Source of the DNA: Zygnema circumcarinatum
Taxonomy: Eukaryota > Streptophyta > Zygnematophyceae > Zygnematales > Zygnemataceae
Direction of reading: 5' to 3'
Length of the DNA stretch: 48,529 bases
Assembly: GCA_037447605.1 (NCBI GenBank)
Contig: CM074812.1
Location: forward strand, 687,194-735,722
In this document: one piece after another, positions 1 to 11,209 of the stretch
Layout of the letters: every line of letters begins with the position of its first letter
Position numbering within the stretch: position 1 is the first letter of the stretch
Translations under genes and position numbers: made by a program
The notes under the pieces: model-generated
Databases searched by the model: none
What the model was told of the DNA's origin: nothing
Seen by the model: only the letters and a program-made list of their open reading frames with translations

Positions 1-474
1 CGCCCCCCCCCCCCCCCACCCACCCCCCCCACCCTAAGCTAAAATCTTGGATCCGGCCTTGAATGAGCGCAAAAACTCCTGCGCCCTCTGGTTTTTTATT
101 CTTATAATGACACACTCACAACTGGAAAAGTAACACATCGTCTATAATCTGTTCAGTATTTGCAATTTTTTTTTTCTTCTGTTAAATAGCATGTACAGAA
201 AGTGCTGGGTTACCTCGAGCAGCAGAAACAACATTTCAGGAAATCATGAAACCACGAGGAACCTAACACCTCAAGACGTGACGTTAAACAGCACGAGACC
301 AAAACCTCCACCTTATATTACATCACGTTCGATGATTAAAACCGAACTCTATCCAAGCCTTTTGTAAAGCCTTTCGTAAAGCCCCACATTCCCCATCCTC
401 ACCCCGCACTCACCTGGTGAAAATAACCCTCATGTTTGTAAAATAAATCAGAATAAATTTCCTCCGATGTTCAT
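1..474. other. C-rich window edge and intergenic DNA
   Basis: The first 30 bases are almost pure C. The rest is AT-rich and shows no coding signal. It lies just beyond the stop codon of the potassium-channel gene and probably holds its 3' untranslated region; an AATAAA (read on the minus strand) could not be assigned with confidence. Confidence 0.5.
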
Positions 475-3207
475 TCACAGTGGCGGCCGCATTCCCTTCT
501 CTGCCTGAGCCAACCTCAAATCATCGCGGTCGATATCCCCATCCCGATCAACGTCTAAGGAGTCGAATTCTTCACAAATCTCCTCCAGTTCAGCATAATT
601 GACCTTGCCGAGCTCCTTCAGTTTATAAAGAATGAACTCGGCACGGCTGCTTGATAACAAACGGTGGTGAACAAGGAACGGAGAAGGAAATAAGAGAAGG
701 GAAGTATCAGAAGGGTGATTGACAGTTCTATAATACGCTTCTACGCAGTCTTCCGAATGCCCATCCTCGTGGTTTCCCTCCTCGTTGCATTGACCTTAGA
801 AAGTTAACTCTAGTAAACCATCCCGCAAGCCACCTACGAAAGGACTTCATCACCTTCTTAGTGTGAGCTATAATGCGAAGCCAAAGTTAGCAACTCTCAT
901 GCATTCTTTCGCTTTCTATTATGTCGAGAATAGGAGGAGAATGGACCCCTCGGGTTTGTACCAGGGAACAACTTTCAAGATAACGTGACCCTTTAACAAG
1001 TCATGGCATCCCTCCCACAGAAACAATGAAGATGCTAACAGTGAACGGGTAGGTAATGGCTCGTACGTGACTTTCCCTTTCATATCAAGGTCAGCTGCAT
1101 CCAAGTCTGCAAGAGTGGTCTGGCGATGGACAACCAGGTTTGCCACATGATGCTGTCGAACTGCTACTCGTGCTTCAGTGAGGCATACGAAGAAGTGGGC
1201 GGTTATGAGAGTGCTCGAAAGGATCCAAACAACCTACAAAACAGGTGGAAAACAATAGGAGACCCTTGGAGATTATTCATGAAATTCTTTAGCATCTGAC
1301 ATCCTAAAGCTTACGATAAATGAGTTGCAGGGAGAGGCAGCTGACAATGTCTGCGCTAAGAGCTTTTTCTGAAAGCGGACGTAGCTGTTACAAACGACTA
1401 ACTAAAGAATGAAAAGCTAAGGAATTAATGAAGCAAGAAGGACAGAAAGTAGTTAACTGCAAAAATGCGGCCAGGAAGAGTCTCAAAGCTCTTATCACCA
1501 TATCCGACAGTCGTCACAGTCACACACGCGCAGTAGAAGGCGTCCACAAGAGGCATCTTCTCCAAGAAGTGAAGGACCAAAGTTCCAACTAAAATAACAC
1601 CCAAAAGGAAGAATGCAGCGATATACACCCTCTCCCACGCCTCCTCTACTTCTTTAGCCGGACTTTCCGCCTTAAAATGTAGTTTTCCAGTCAGCCGAAG
1701 AAGGGGAACGGTTTTTTGCAAACGCTTCATAACCATCCGTTCAGCATGAGCCATTCGGGGGGCAGCTCTTTGGTAGATCACATCTTTCACCAAATCCTCC
1801 TGCAAATTACGACTGACAATTTGTATTAAGTGCAGTCAGACATATGTCGGAGCTCATAGGTTCTGAAAAGTGTAAATGAACAACTGCACATTTCAACTTT
1901 GTCATATAATTGACAAGGAAGTCATATTGGTGGGGACGCTGCCCGATAAGCCCAAAGTATTGAGTGCATTTTTGGGGGGCAAGACCTTGTAATAATGATC
2001 ACATTTTCACCTCTGCCATTGTCCTCATCTTAATGTACTCTAAATAAATTTTGGGGATTTTTTCTTGTAAGGCATGCTTCTTCATCTTAAGCTCCAAGTC
2101 CCATAATTTGAAAGAAAGAAAGCTTTCACTCTTCGGGCAGGAGTCAGATATCAGCCGGTGTTGCTGACTAACCTGCTTTCGGACAATGAAATGGGCAGTG
2201 GCAGTCAGAAGGAGGTCCACAATTGCAAAGCCTGCCAAGCGCAGGCATGGCATAGCTTATAAAGCTCTTTCACAAGTCAGAGGAAGAAAAGGATCGTCAA
2301 TCTTCAGCTTCACCTTTTTTGCCCTCTTTGCGCAGATTGGTTCCATGTTTTTAGTTTGCAGGTCATTACTTCATTCAGTTGCAGTCTCACCCACCGACAT
2401 TTGCAAAAACGTAAAATGGGGAAGCAGACTATTGAAAGACGAAGATCAAGCCGGTGTGGAAATGAGCAACTAGCAATGTCGCCAAGAAATCATTCGATTT
2501 TGTTTGATAGAAGCAAGAGAGAATACTTATCCTAAAGTAAGCACGTCCTTTATAGCTTACAGGAAGATACGGCAAGTAAAAAGATAAGAAAAGTTAACTA
2601 GGGTCACAAGCACCAAAACCCCTGCATTTCATCTTAAAAATGCTCTCTCTACTCCCTCACTCTCTCCTCTCCATCTACCTCTCCCTCTCCCTCTCTCCCC
2701 TTCTACCCCTCTCCCCCCTCTCTCTCTCCCTCTCCCTCTCCCTCTCTCACCACCTTATCACTCATACGTGATGTGGAAGAAATAGTGCATCACAAAGGAC
2801 TCAAAAGAAGTGATCTCAACTTCATTCATTCATCGAGAACATGCGCTGCCGATCCCCGAACTCCATTCGCCATCACCCTCATGAGTTTCACACAGTCCAC
2901 AGCCCTGAAATGAAGTAATGGATGTTGCAAAGACAGCAACAAGTGCAATGGATCACAACTGGATAAAAAGCAAACAAAATCACATTTATCGACATTAGAA
3001 TAAATTTTCTTTGTGGTGTTGAACAAGGGAACCGACGACTCACCTGCGAACACAAAGACGCAGTTGACGAGCTTGGTGACAACCATCGTCGGAACTACGT
3101 CTGCAAAGGAAACACGCTATAACATGTTACAATATTTCTCAAGGCTTCTCTCTCTCGCTCTCTCTCCCGTTCTCTCTCTCTCTCTCTCTCTGTCTCGCTC
3201 TCTCTCC

Positions 3208-3263
<56 letters not shown>

Positions 3264-4097
3264 CACGCGCTCTCTCTCCTGCCCTCTCTCGCTCCTCCAA
3301 CCTTAGCTCTAAGTCTCGAAGCCTTAGTCTAACCCTACAATTTAGGCCTGGAAACAAATCTTAACACTGTAAAAATCAGGAAATCAATAAAAATACTGAC
3401 GTGAGAAAAAAAAAAACCATAAGTGCAACACAAAAGTACAAGAAGAATTAAAAAAGAAAAAATAGGAATCGTGATGCGATACTTAGTCGATGCAAACTTC
3501 AACAAATGACAAAAAAAGTAATGGAAAACTCAGATAGCCTGCAACTTCTTCCCGGTGTTCCGGAACAAAAAGGCACCTTCATCATCCGTCTTTATTCCTC
3601 TCGTCAAACCTCGTTTTTTTTTTTTTTTCTTTACCTCCGTAGCCGACAGTAGTCATTGTAACAACACAGAAATAAAGCGCATCCACGATGCGATTTGTTG
3701 GTGAGGAGGCTCTCATGTCGTTGCCAAGAAACCAAAAAATTAAGATTCCGCCGAGCAAATATAAAGCAAGAGCGGAGCTTGCAGACCACACTCTTTCTTC
3801 GGAAGAATTAGTTTGTGCAATATCTGCAGGTGAAGGTGCAGAATGAAAATCTCCGTCCTGAGGTTCAGTAGAGAGAAACTTCTCAGTCTTGGAACGAGAG
3901 ATTATGGTGTGGTTGAGGTCAAGCCTTTCAAGAAGGAGCCTGCTTTCTCCGTGTAATTGTCGCAGACTGTCAGATCTTTTGGTTGGTTCAGACGCAGAAT
4001 TATCCCTTTCTCTGAATGTCGTTGCAGGAATGACTCCATTGCATTTTTTTTCGCCGTCTTCTGCCGGAAGTTGCGCGTAATGAGTAGAAACAGACAT
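475..4097 (-). CDS. Two-pore K+ channel, TPK/KCO type, six exons, 419 aa
   Basis: Vacuolar-type two-pore potassium channel gated by Ca2+ in the family. Exons on the minus strand: 4097-3635, 3100-3044, 2231-2173, 1799-1458, 1233-1067, 646-475; phases 1,1,0,0,2 close to one frame of 1260 nt. Residues 1-103 are a polar cytosolic tail; TM1 is about 108-125; the first selectivity filter TTVGYGD is at 149-155, its Asp made by the exon 1/2 junction; TM2 about 166-190; TM3 about 250-272; the second filter TTVGYGD at 289-295; TM4 about 304-328. Two EF-hands follow: loop 355-366 (DLDMKGKVTRAE, weak at position 5) and loop 394-405 (DVDRDGDIDRDD, Asp at position 12 instead of Glu). Length fits the family. 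No clear 14-3-3 site of the RSxSxP kind is seen in the tail. The donor of exon 4 (GTTAAC) is weak, but the family sequence continues correctly across it. Confidence 0.92.
2641..2755. repeat. CT-rich low-complexity tract in TPK intron 2
   Basis: Imperfect (CT)n/(CCCTCT)n run inside the 2232-3043 intron of the channel gene. Confidence 0.85.
3146..3290. repeat. (CT)n microsatellite in TPK intron 1
   Basis: Long (CT)n array broken by CTCCCGTT and TGTCTCG interruptions, duplicated as two blocks. It lies in the intron between the exons carrying the two halves of the first pore. Confidence 0.9.
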
Positions 4098-4856
4098 GGA
4101 GGAAACATAAATATTAAAAAGGTAAAACGTGAGGCACTGCAGATTTGATTATTGCGTGTGCGCGATGCAAGCAGTATGCGGTGACATCATTTGAACAATT
4201 TCCGCAACAAGGAGCTGCTCAAATGCAGAAAAAATGTTGGAAAATGTATGGAAATGTGTTCCTGAATGCTAAAATTGAAAGTTTTGAAGGTGCACCTGCT
4301 GCAGGATGCACAGCCAGCTGTCCAACGAAAAAAGATACCAGTGACGTTTCTGCTTACGTCACTTCATGTAAGGGCCAATTAGAGACCATTTCTCCTTCTT
4401 ATTTATTTTATTTTTTGAGATTAGACCAATGATAGCTCGTCACGTCAGCAGTTATTTAAAGTCTGTTCCCAAGTTTTGACAAAGTTTTTCAAAACTTTCG
4501 TCATCGGTTCTTCCTCCCAACACCAAAAACTGCAAACGCGGTTTCTGGTTTCTGGTTTCTAGTTTTTAGTTTCTGGTTTTGGTTTGCAGTTTGTCCGCCG
4601 ACGACGCCCTTTGTTTTGGGCCTTTTGGCTCGCTGACCGTAGCTCAAGAAATTCCATACGGACAGAGAGTACAGTAAGGTATTCGTACAGTACAGTACAG
4701 TATGTCGTAACTGGTCGTACGGTGATGTAGCGCCTCCTCCCGAAGTGATGTACAGACCATTTATGATAACAAAAATCGAGCAAAAGTGATGTCAGCAAAC
4801 CATTCCATAGTAATGCAGACTTTGGGATGTACTGTCCTGCATCATCTACATTGTAT

Positions 4857-5003
4857 AGAAAGTGATGTATCCCGAGCAGAAAGTGATGTATCCTGAGCAG
4901 AAAGTGATGTAGCCTGAGCAGAAAGTGATGTATCCCGTGCAGAAAGTGATGAAACCCGACCACAAAGTGATGTAGCCCGTCCAGAAAGTGATGTAGCGCG
5001 GCG
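4857..5003. repeat. 21-bp minisatellite, about 7 copies
   Basis: Unit AGAAAGTGATGTATCCCGAGC repeats head to tail with small changes. The core GTGATGTA is kept in nearly all copies (one reads GTGATGAA). Isolated GTGATGTA copies also occur just upstream at about 4722 and 4744, outside the array. Confidence 0.93.
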
Positions 5004-5376
5004 TGGCTGCAGCAGGAGCCTCCGATCGCCCTCTCCGCCACGTGTCGCGCGCTGAGGCCCTGAAGGGCGCATAAGGAGGAAGCTGGCTGCCGGCCTTGGC
5101 ATCCATGGCATGTGAGCTTCGCCATGGCTGCGCCCTCCCGCTTCCCCTCTCCCTCCCTCTCCCTCTCCCTCGCGGCCGCCATGACCTGCCGCCGTCGTCC
5201 TACCACGGCCATGGCTGCGTTCTGCGAGAGAAGGAGGGAGAGCGCACCAGCTGTCGCCTCCAGGCAGCGCTACCTTGCAGATCTGAAGGTTGGAGAAGGA
5301 GAGAGAGAGAGAGAGGAGTGGTCGGCAGTGGAAGGAGTGCGCGTGGGATGGAGAGGAGAGGCCGATCCACTCTGCT

Positions 5377-5400
5377 AGGGTTAGGGTTAGGTTTAGGGTT
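5377..5400 (+). promoter_or_regulatory. Telobox cluster (TTAGGGTTAGG/TTTAGGG)
   Basis: Interstitial telomere-like motif about 130 bp before the likely start codon of the downstream plus-strand gene. Such teloboxes are common in 5' regions of plant genes for replication and translation. Its role here is inferred only from position. Confidence 0.45.
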
Positions 5401-5533
5401 GGGAGTTTCTGGGTCATCCAGTGAGAGAGGAGCACGGATTAAGGGCAGTTTGGATGGCGAAAAGTGGCGAGGGATTTACCGAAAAAAGGAGGAGGAGGAG
5501 GAGGAGGAGGAGGATGAGCGAGTTCTTGAGAAG

Positions 5534-5836
5534 ATGAATGCAGATCGTTTTTCTTTGTTTTCGAAGAAAATTGAACTCAGGTCGGAGGTCGCCTCTCCTC
5601 TTTCTTTGGAGCTGCGTTGGGAGAGAGGGGGAGGGAGAGAGGGAGGGAGAGGTCTCCCCGAGGAGCCTCTGCGGGACTGCGATGAGTTTGGGCCCAACTT
5701 TTTTAAAACGCTTCCAGAGGGAGTCAGGTGGTGATCTCTGTCATCTCCTCTCTCTCTCTAATTCTCGTGCTCTCTCTCACTCAGTGTCTTTCCGTCTCTC
5801 TCCATCTCGCGCGCTATCTCTCTCTTTCTCTCTCTT

Positions 5837-5899
<63 letters not shown>

Positions 5900-8319
5900 C
5901 TCACTCCGACTTTCTTTCTCTCTCGTCCACTATCGCTCTCCCTCTTTCTTTCTCATGCTGTCGTTCACTCCGTCCCCCCCTCTCTCTTCATCTCGCTTGC
6001 CCTTCCTTTCTGCCTCTCCCTACCCCTTTCTCTCTCTCTCTCTCCCTCTCCCCCCTTGCGCCCTCGTACTTTTTTCGTGTCTCTCTCTCTCACGCCTGTC
6101 CCCTCTTTCGTTTTGTCTTGTGCGTGTCATCTAGTGGAACTGTGTTTCTTTTTTTCTTCTCCATAGTACGTTCTTTTTGTTTGCCGAGCATGGCTGTATG
6201 CATCTCGATAAAGTAGAGGGTGATATCCTGAATAGGACATAGCTTGCCAATGGAAATGAGAGTGAACTTCAATTTTAGGAGGGAGGAGGAAGATAAAGGG
6301 ACAGGGAGGGGGAAAGGGAGAGCAAGAGTGGGAGTGAGAGAGAGGAAGAGAGATAGGAGGAGAGAGGAAAGGTAGACCCAGAGGAGGGAGAGAGGAGGAG
6401 AGATTGGGAAGAGCAGAGGGGAGGAAGGGCAAGAGAGGAAGGGAGAAGGGAAAGGATTGGGAAGGGAAGGGCAAGAGAGGGAGGGAGGAGGGAAGGGAGT
6501 GGGAGTGGGGAGTAGGAGATGAGATGAGAGATGGGGTTAAATGATGGAAGTGTTCTTGGTGTATAAACGTTTTTTATGGGCTTCTCTTATCAACAGCTTT
6601 AAGGACTTGCTGAAGCACTATAGGGCTGTTCGGGCCCAAATACGGAGCTGGAGCGATTATTTTTTTTCTCAACATGGAACTCGACCTTCGGTGAGCAGAG
6701 GAGTCCTTTGTTTATATATGCTGTATATGCTCTATTTATTTGTTTACTTATTGTATCTCTACTTATTTCTAAGTAGAATGCAGTCAGTTAATCGGTGTTT
6801 TTTTGTTTCTGGGGATTTGAGTTAGCGTAATGGCTACATCTCTCCTTCTCTCTCCCCCCCACCCCCCCTCCTTGGCTTGCTTCACTTGACAACGGGAATG
6901 GTGACCGTTTTCTACTTCATGCTGTGTTCTTCAGATTCTCCTGGAACCTTGATTTTAAGATGAAAATTCATCCGTCACTCTTGTTTGAGCCATTGATCTA
7001 CTGATGGTTGAAATTTTTGACTTTCGTGCTTGAAGGTTTTGTGTTAGAGCTGTGGGTGAAGAAGGTTTGAATACTTACCTGCAGAGAAAGGGCTTGCCTG
7101 CATCATAAAAATGAAAAAGGAGAAGGAGGTTCATTCTACTGAGTTTCTTCTTATTGTTAAGACTGATGGGTTCAAAAAAGGCTGATTAGCACATTGTATG
7201 TGGGGGGGGAGGGGGAAAGAGAGAAAAAATTGGGGGAGGAAAGATAGGAGGGTGGGGAGGGGGAACTGAAGTAGAGAAGGGAAGTGATGAGACGTATAGA
7301 GATAAGCAAATCAATCGTGAATGTGATCATGAGAAGTAATGCTCTTGTGCTTGATGAATCAGAGGATATTGGCTAAGTTTTCGACATTGAATGTGTTTCT
7401 GTACTGCTCACAGCTGAAAGACGTGGACAATACAGGCCTTCCCTGGCTCAAGAAGAAGTTTCGAGAATACATTGATGTGAGGGCTTTCTTGGAGCAAGCA
7501 GCTCAATCTGGAGATGATAAAATAAAATATGAAGAAGTGCAGCTACTGTTCGATGGGATGCCGGCTGTGTCAGAAAAGATGCTGCCAATCAGAAAGCGTG
7601 TTGAGATGGACTTTGTGGATGACTGGATTGATGGAAGCTTCCGTGGAGATAGATTGCTGGGGAAGGGGGGAGAGAAAAGCAGTTACAGGCGTAGTTCAAA
7701 GCCTTCAGATGAAGAGAGCAATGGTGGAAGCTTAACAAAGCAAGTGAGGCTGAATGAAGGGGGAAGGAGACCTCTACAGAAAAAAAACTCGTCTTTGAAT
7801 GGCTATGACGAGCTCACTGTGAATGAAGAAGCCCTCTTGGACCGCTTCTTGCCTTCCTCGAATGAGTCGAAAAGTGAGAGAAGTTTGCGGGATGGAAGGA
7901 AGGAAGACGATGATGTTCTCTTGTCGAATTCAACGATGGAGAGCAACGAGAGTCCCACTACTCGAGCCTCCCCCTCTTCCAATAGAAGTCTTCAAGGAGG
8001 CCTTAATCTTCAAAGACCACTGTTTCGCGGTGGGGGATACTCTCGCCAAGGGGAAGCTTCACCTAAAGAAATATTTGGATCTGATATTGGTGACCAAAGA
8101 AGGCTTATGGAAGCTGCAATAATCTGCTGGCAATCGCTTGCCCTTGTGGGGGTGACTGTCTCAGACTCCCTCTCCATGCTTTACATTCTCCTCTATTGGG
8201 CCTGCGAAGCCCTGACCAGGATCAAGGCCGGTCAGGGCTCTCAGCAATACTCTCTCTCGCCTGTACCTGTGTACCATACATACTCAAAAAATATATATAT
8301 GGGGGAGCCTTTGAAATGA
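5534..8319 (+). CDS. Protein with Sld2/RECQL4-N-terminus-like motif, three exons
   Basis: Proposed exons 5534-5727, 6597-6690 and 7414-8319; phases 2 and 0 match, and all three have GT/AG borders. The start at 5534 is the first ATG after telobox and GGA-repeat DNA, so the N-terminus is uncertain. Exon 2 and the start of exon 3 encode a segment with an Ile-x2-Trp core, then HGTRPSLKDV and later KKFREY. This spacing resembles the short DNA-replication motif of yeast Sld2 and the N-terminus of RECQL4 (W..F....G.RPS..D....YREY). Family membership is inferred. The middle is Ser/Asn/Glu-rich and looks disordered. The last ~70 residues are unexpectedly hydrophobic and may be intron read-through or a real tail. 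No helicase domain is present. A replication role would fit the motif and telobox but is not shown. Confidence 0.55.
5740..6120. repeat. (CT)n-rich tract in intron 1
   Basis: Dense CTCTCT with TTTCTC variants, immediately after the donor at 5728. Long ORFs here consist only of Leu/Ser repeats. Confidence 0.9.
6272..6535. repeat. Purine-rich (GGGAGAGGA)n tract in intron 1
   Basis: More than 250 bp of nearly uninterrupted purines on the plus strand, in the same intron as the CT-rich tract. The two tracts are complementary in composition and could pair in the RNA. Confidence 0.85.
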
Positions 8320-8938
8320 TGGGATGGGGTGGCCATTGTACTACTTCCTGTACATATAAAGTGAATGGACCCAGAAAAAACGGATGATGTGGCAGCACGT
8401 GATTGGTTGGCCGGGTGGCAAGCCGATCCCTCCTTCATCCTATTTTTAAATAATGGGATCAGAGCGCAGCATTGGGTTGGGGCTTCATGTACATTTTTTC
8501 GTGTGTCCTTTGTAGGCGGTGCAAGTTGTGACGTATAGAATATCGCCACGTGTCGTGGGGGCTATCTATCACTTGGAGCGGGGGTTTAGGGTTCATGATT
8601 ACATTTTGGTTCGTTGAAGTGTAAATACTATTGTTGTGCGAAGCCAACTAGTACTCGTCAAAGTTTGTTTGAATGGTGCTATGTTTGTGTGTGGGCTGGT
8701 AGGGTTATGGGAGCTTGCTGCCATGTTAGGGTTTGTGTCATTGTCTATGTTATTGTGTACGTTGGGGTTTCTGTTCAGGGTTTACGTCCGTGTTGGGGTT
8801 TCCGTCAGGGCTCTACCAGGGATTAAGTCATGGTCTATGTCTTTGTCTATGTTAGGGTTGATGTTATTGTTTATGTTAGGGTTCATGTCTGCTTTGCGAT
8901 TTTGGTTCATCTCTATGTCAATTGTTGGTCACTTCTCC
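8320..8938. other. Intergenic, with degenerate TTAGGGTT/TTATGTT repeats
   Basis: At 8380-8580 CACGTG and ATTGGTTGG (CCAAT on the other strand) motifs occur together. From about 8690 to 8930 the sequence is a decayed repeat built from GTTAGGGTTTATGT-like units. No gene seen. Confidence 0.5.
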
Positions 8939-9268
8939 CATGGATGCATGGATGCATGGATGGATGGATGCATGGATGCATGCATGGATGCATGGATGCA
9001 TGAATGCATGCATGGATGTATGGATGTATGGATGCATGGATGGGTGAATGGATGTATGGATGCATGGATGCATGCATGGATGAATGGATGCATGGATGCA
9101 TGGATGGATGGATGCATGGATGCATGCATGGATGCATCAATGCATGCATGGATGAATGGATGTATGGATGCATGGATGCATGGATGCAAGGATGCATGGA
9201 TGCAAGGATGCATGGATGCATGCATGGATGAATGGATGCATGGATGCATGCTTGGATGGATGGATGTG
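8939..9268. repeat. ATGGATGC minisatellite, about 330 bp
   Basis: Built from ATGGATGC, ATGCATGG and ATGGATG(A/T)ATGG words in higher-order arrangement. The word set lacks stop codons in several frames on both strands, which creates long Met/His/Cys/Asp ORFs that are not genes. Confidence 0.95.
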
Positions 9269-9607
9269 TGTCAAACTGCGACCAAAAGTGCAAAAGGCCA
9301 AAGGACGACGAATGAACCGACAGACGGACAGAGACAGACGATCACGGCAAACCCTAAAACCCTCGAACACCTGGCCCTAAACGAGGGGCAGGCAAAACGC
9401 TGTTGGGAATCTTTTTATTGTAAAATTTGTTCGGAGGGGGAAAATTTCATTGAACTCACGATGGCGAGGCCATCAAATGTACATGGACAAAAGCACAAAG
9501 TTCGGAGGGTTTAGGTTTTAGAGTTTTGGGGTGTCTATCGCTCGCGGCTTTTTGTCGTTGACGATTCAAGCAAGCACCGACACGCATCCGTACTCACATT
9601 GTCAATA
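9269..9607. other. Intergenic spacer
   Basis: Contains AAACCCTAAAACCC near 9350 and no coding signal. It separates the minisatellite from the dispersed repeat copy at 9608. Confidence 0.4.
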
Positions 9608-9970
9608 GATCAAGGAAAGTTCTATTTACAGTCACTTTTTTTCTGAAAACAGTCACTTTTTCGCCGGGCAGCTTTTACAAAGGATTTTTTAGCTAAAAAT
9701 GCTGTTTCATACTTTTGTAGAATAGATACAGACCTTTTTTCGTCGGGTGTACGGATGGTGATTTGAATGTACGAAGCGCGCGTGTCTACAAAGTATAAGG
9801 GCGCAACACGTGGAGCGACATGATTGGCCGCGGCAACGTATGACGTGACAAGTATGTTTGGGACCGTGACGTGACGAAACGAGACGCGAAAAAAGTGGAC
9901 TCCGCCGACGGCAGTCGGAAATGGCGGAAAAAAAGTTGACAAACCCTAAAAACCCATTTTAGGGTTTTTG
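9608..9970 (+). repeat. Dispersed promoter-like repeat, copy A
   Basis: About 360 bp that recurs near 33.15 kb (direct, shorter) and 33.6-33.97 kb (inverted, full length). Shared landmarks in order: GCCGGGCAGCTT, GAAACAG-type AT-rich segment, TTTTTTCGTCGGGTGTACGG, AACACGTGGAGCGACAT, TATGACGTGACAAG, GGACCGTGACGTGACGAAAC, GGCAGTCGGAAATGGCGG and a telobox TTTTAGGGTTTTTGAG. Copy A has GGCGGAAA where the others have GGCGGGAA. It carries no convincing coding sequence. Confidence 0.85.
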
Positions 9971-10099
9971 AGTGCGTCTGCCGCACCTCCTTTGGACAGT
10001 TCGCGCAAGGACGCAGACGACTCAAAATATGAAAATATGTACGGCCCACATGTACTGTACTCGACGCTTGCCTACGGTCAATCCGTCATATTTCGGGTT

Positions 10100-10170
10100 C
10101 TGACCAACCGACCAACCGACAAAACGACCAGCCGACAAAACGACCGGCCGACAAAACGACCAACGGTTTT
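10100..10170. repeat. 16-bp tandem repeat, about 4 copies
   Basis: Unit close to CCGACAAAACGACCRG, repeated with minor changes. Confidence 0.8.
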
Positions 10171-11172
10171 TGCGTCACTGCCCGCCAATAGGCAATGGTC
10201 GTAGCCGTACCACCGTAGATGCCCCTGACAAATACCGTACAGTAACGTACGGCCATTCTGTCCTGATCCTCCCCGCCAATCTGCCAGAGCTCGTCACCGA
10301 GTAGCGATTCTAGCGAACCCTAGCGACAGAGCCCCATACGACAATCGGACGGTCCTTACAGTAGTCCCGTGGATGAAATCGTATTTGGTCAAACATAAAC
10401 ACGTCGACGCGTGGCAGGCTCCAGGTGTGCATTGGGCGGGAATGGTTGTCGTTAAATTAAGAGACAACCGCCTGGTCGGTGCCGGCCGGCGGGCCAACGG
10501 TGCGGCCGCGGGCGGCCGGATGGCGCCGCGCGGAGGGGCAGCCCCCCATGGCCATGGCCCATCCCCCCCATGGCCATCCATGGCCCAACCCCCATGGCCA
10601 TGGGCGGAAGCCTGTCAGGTCCGGGCGGCGCCATTCGGCCGGTCGGCTCCCCCCGCGGCCCGCCGGCCGGCACGGACCAGACGGCGCGGCCGCTGGCGGT
10701 GACTGCGGCCGGCCGGCTGTCGCACACAAAAACGACAAGCGCGCCCGCCCAAGCACACCTGACTGTACCAAAAGGACCCGGCCGCCTTGGGTCCACGTGG
10801 CCGAACGTCGCGACACATGATTCGTCCACGTGGCAGCCAGCCTGACCGTACAGTCATCTCTGCTGCATTTCCTCCATTGCCAACTGTAGTCGTCGCCCAA
10901 TGAAAATTCGTCACGTGGACAAAAAGTGCTGAGTTGGCCCGCCGCCATTGGCCGTGAAGACAGTAGCTTTTTCGCCGCCTTGCAGGCCGGCCCGCTTGGC
11001 CGCTGCGGAGAGGCCTCCGCCATGGCGGCCGCGCGCAAGAGGGCAGGGCTCGGGCTCAAGGGGGGAGGGAGGGGGGGGGAGGCCGGGGGAGGAGGGAGGG
11101 GGATAAGGAGGTGGGGTGAGAGAGCGAGAGGGAGGGAGAGTGAGAGAGGGGGAGGGAGGGAGCGAGGAAGGG

Positions 11173-11203
<31 letters not shown>

Positions 11204-11209
11204 ATCTGA
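10171..11209 (+). promoter_or_regulatory. GC-rich upstream region with ACGTGG and CCAAT motifs
   Basis: Contains GTCCACGTGG near 10791, GTCCACGTGGCAG near 10826, GTCACGTGGAC near 10910, CCAAT/ATTGG at about 10896 and 10946, a CCATGGCCATGG cluster at 10545-10605 and a GA-rich 5' segment at 11040-11205. It lies directly before the proline-rich gene, and the motif order suggests its promoter. The several GC-rich ORFs in both strands share no coding features and are rejected. Confidence 0.45.
11050..11203. repeat. GA-rich tract, likely 5' UTR
   Basis: GGGAGGGA and (GA)n run ending seven bases before the proposed start codon at 11210. Confidence 0.7.

Larger units (their letters stand above)
4098..5533. 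promoter_or_regulatory. Shared intergenic promoter region between divergent genes
   Basis: The minus-strand channel gene starts at 4097 and the plus-strand gene at about 5534, so this 1.4 kb holds both 5' regions. Seen here: degenerate (TTTCTGG)n at about 4541-4590, TACAGTACAG repeats at about 4680, a seven-copy minisatellite at 4857-5003, a CCATGG-rich GC segment near 5100-5215, and telobox-like TTTAGGGTT at 5377-5400. No coding exon is supported; ORFs across it are repeat artefacts. Confidence 0.55.

Noticed and set aside
2826-3086. Read-through of TPK exon 2 into an 86-codon ORF
   Set aside because: The true exon ends at 3044 with GTGAGT; the next family segment (GFAIVDLL) is at 2231 in correct phase, while the read-through sequence has no channel similarity.
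8636-9514. Met/Asp/Cys-rich ORFs and His-rich antisense ORFs
   Set aside because: Generated by the ATGGATGC minisatellite.
9622-9942. Shared open frame in repeat copies A and B
   Set aside because: Similarity is at DNA level and includes promoter motifs; no start, no known domain, and copy C is interrupted differently.
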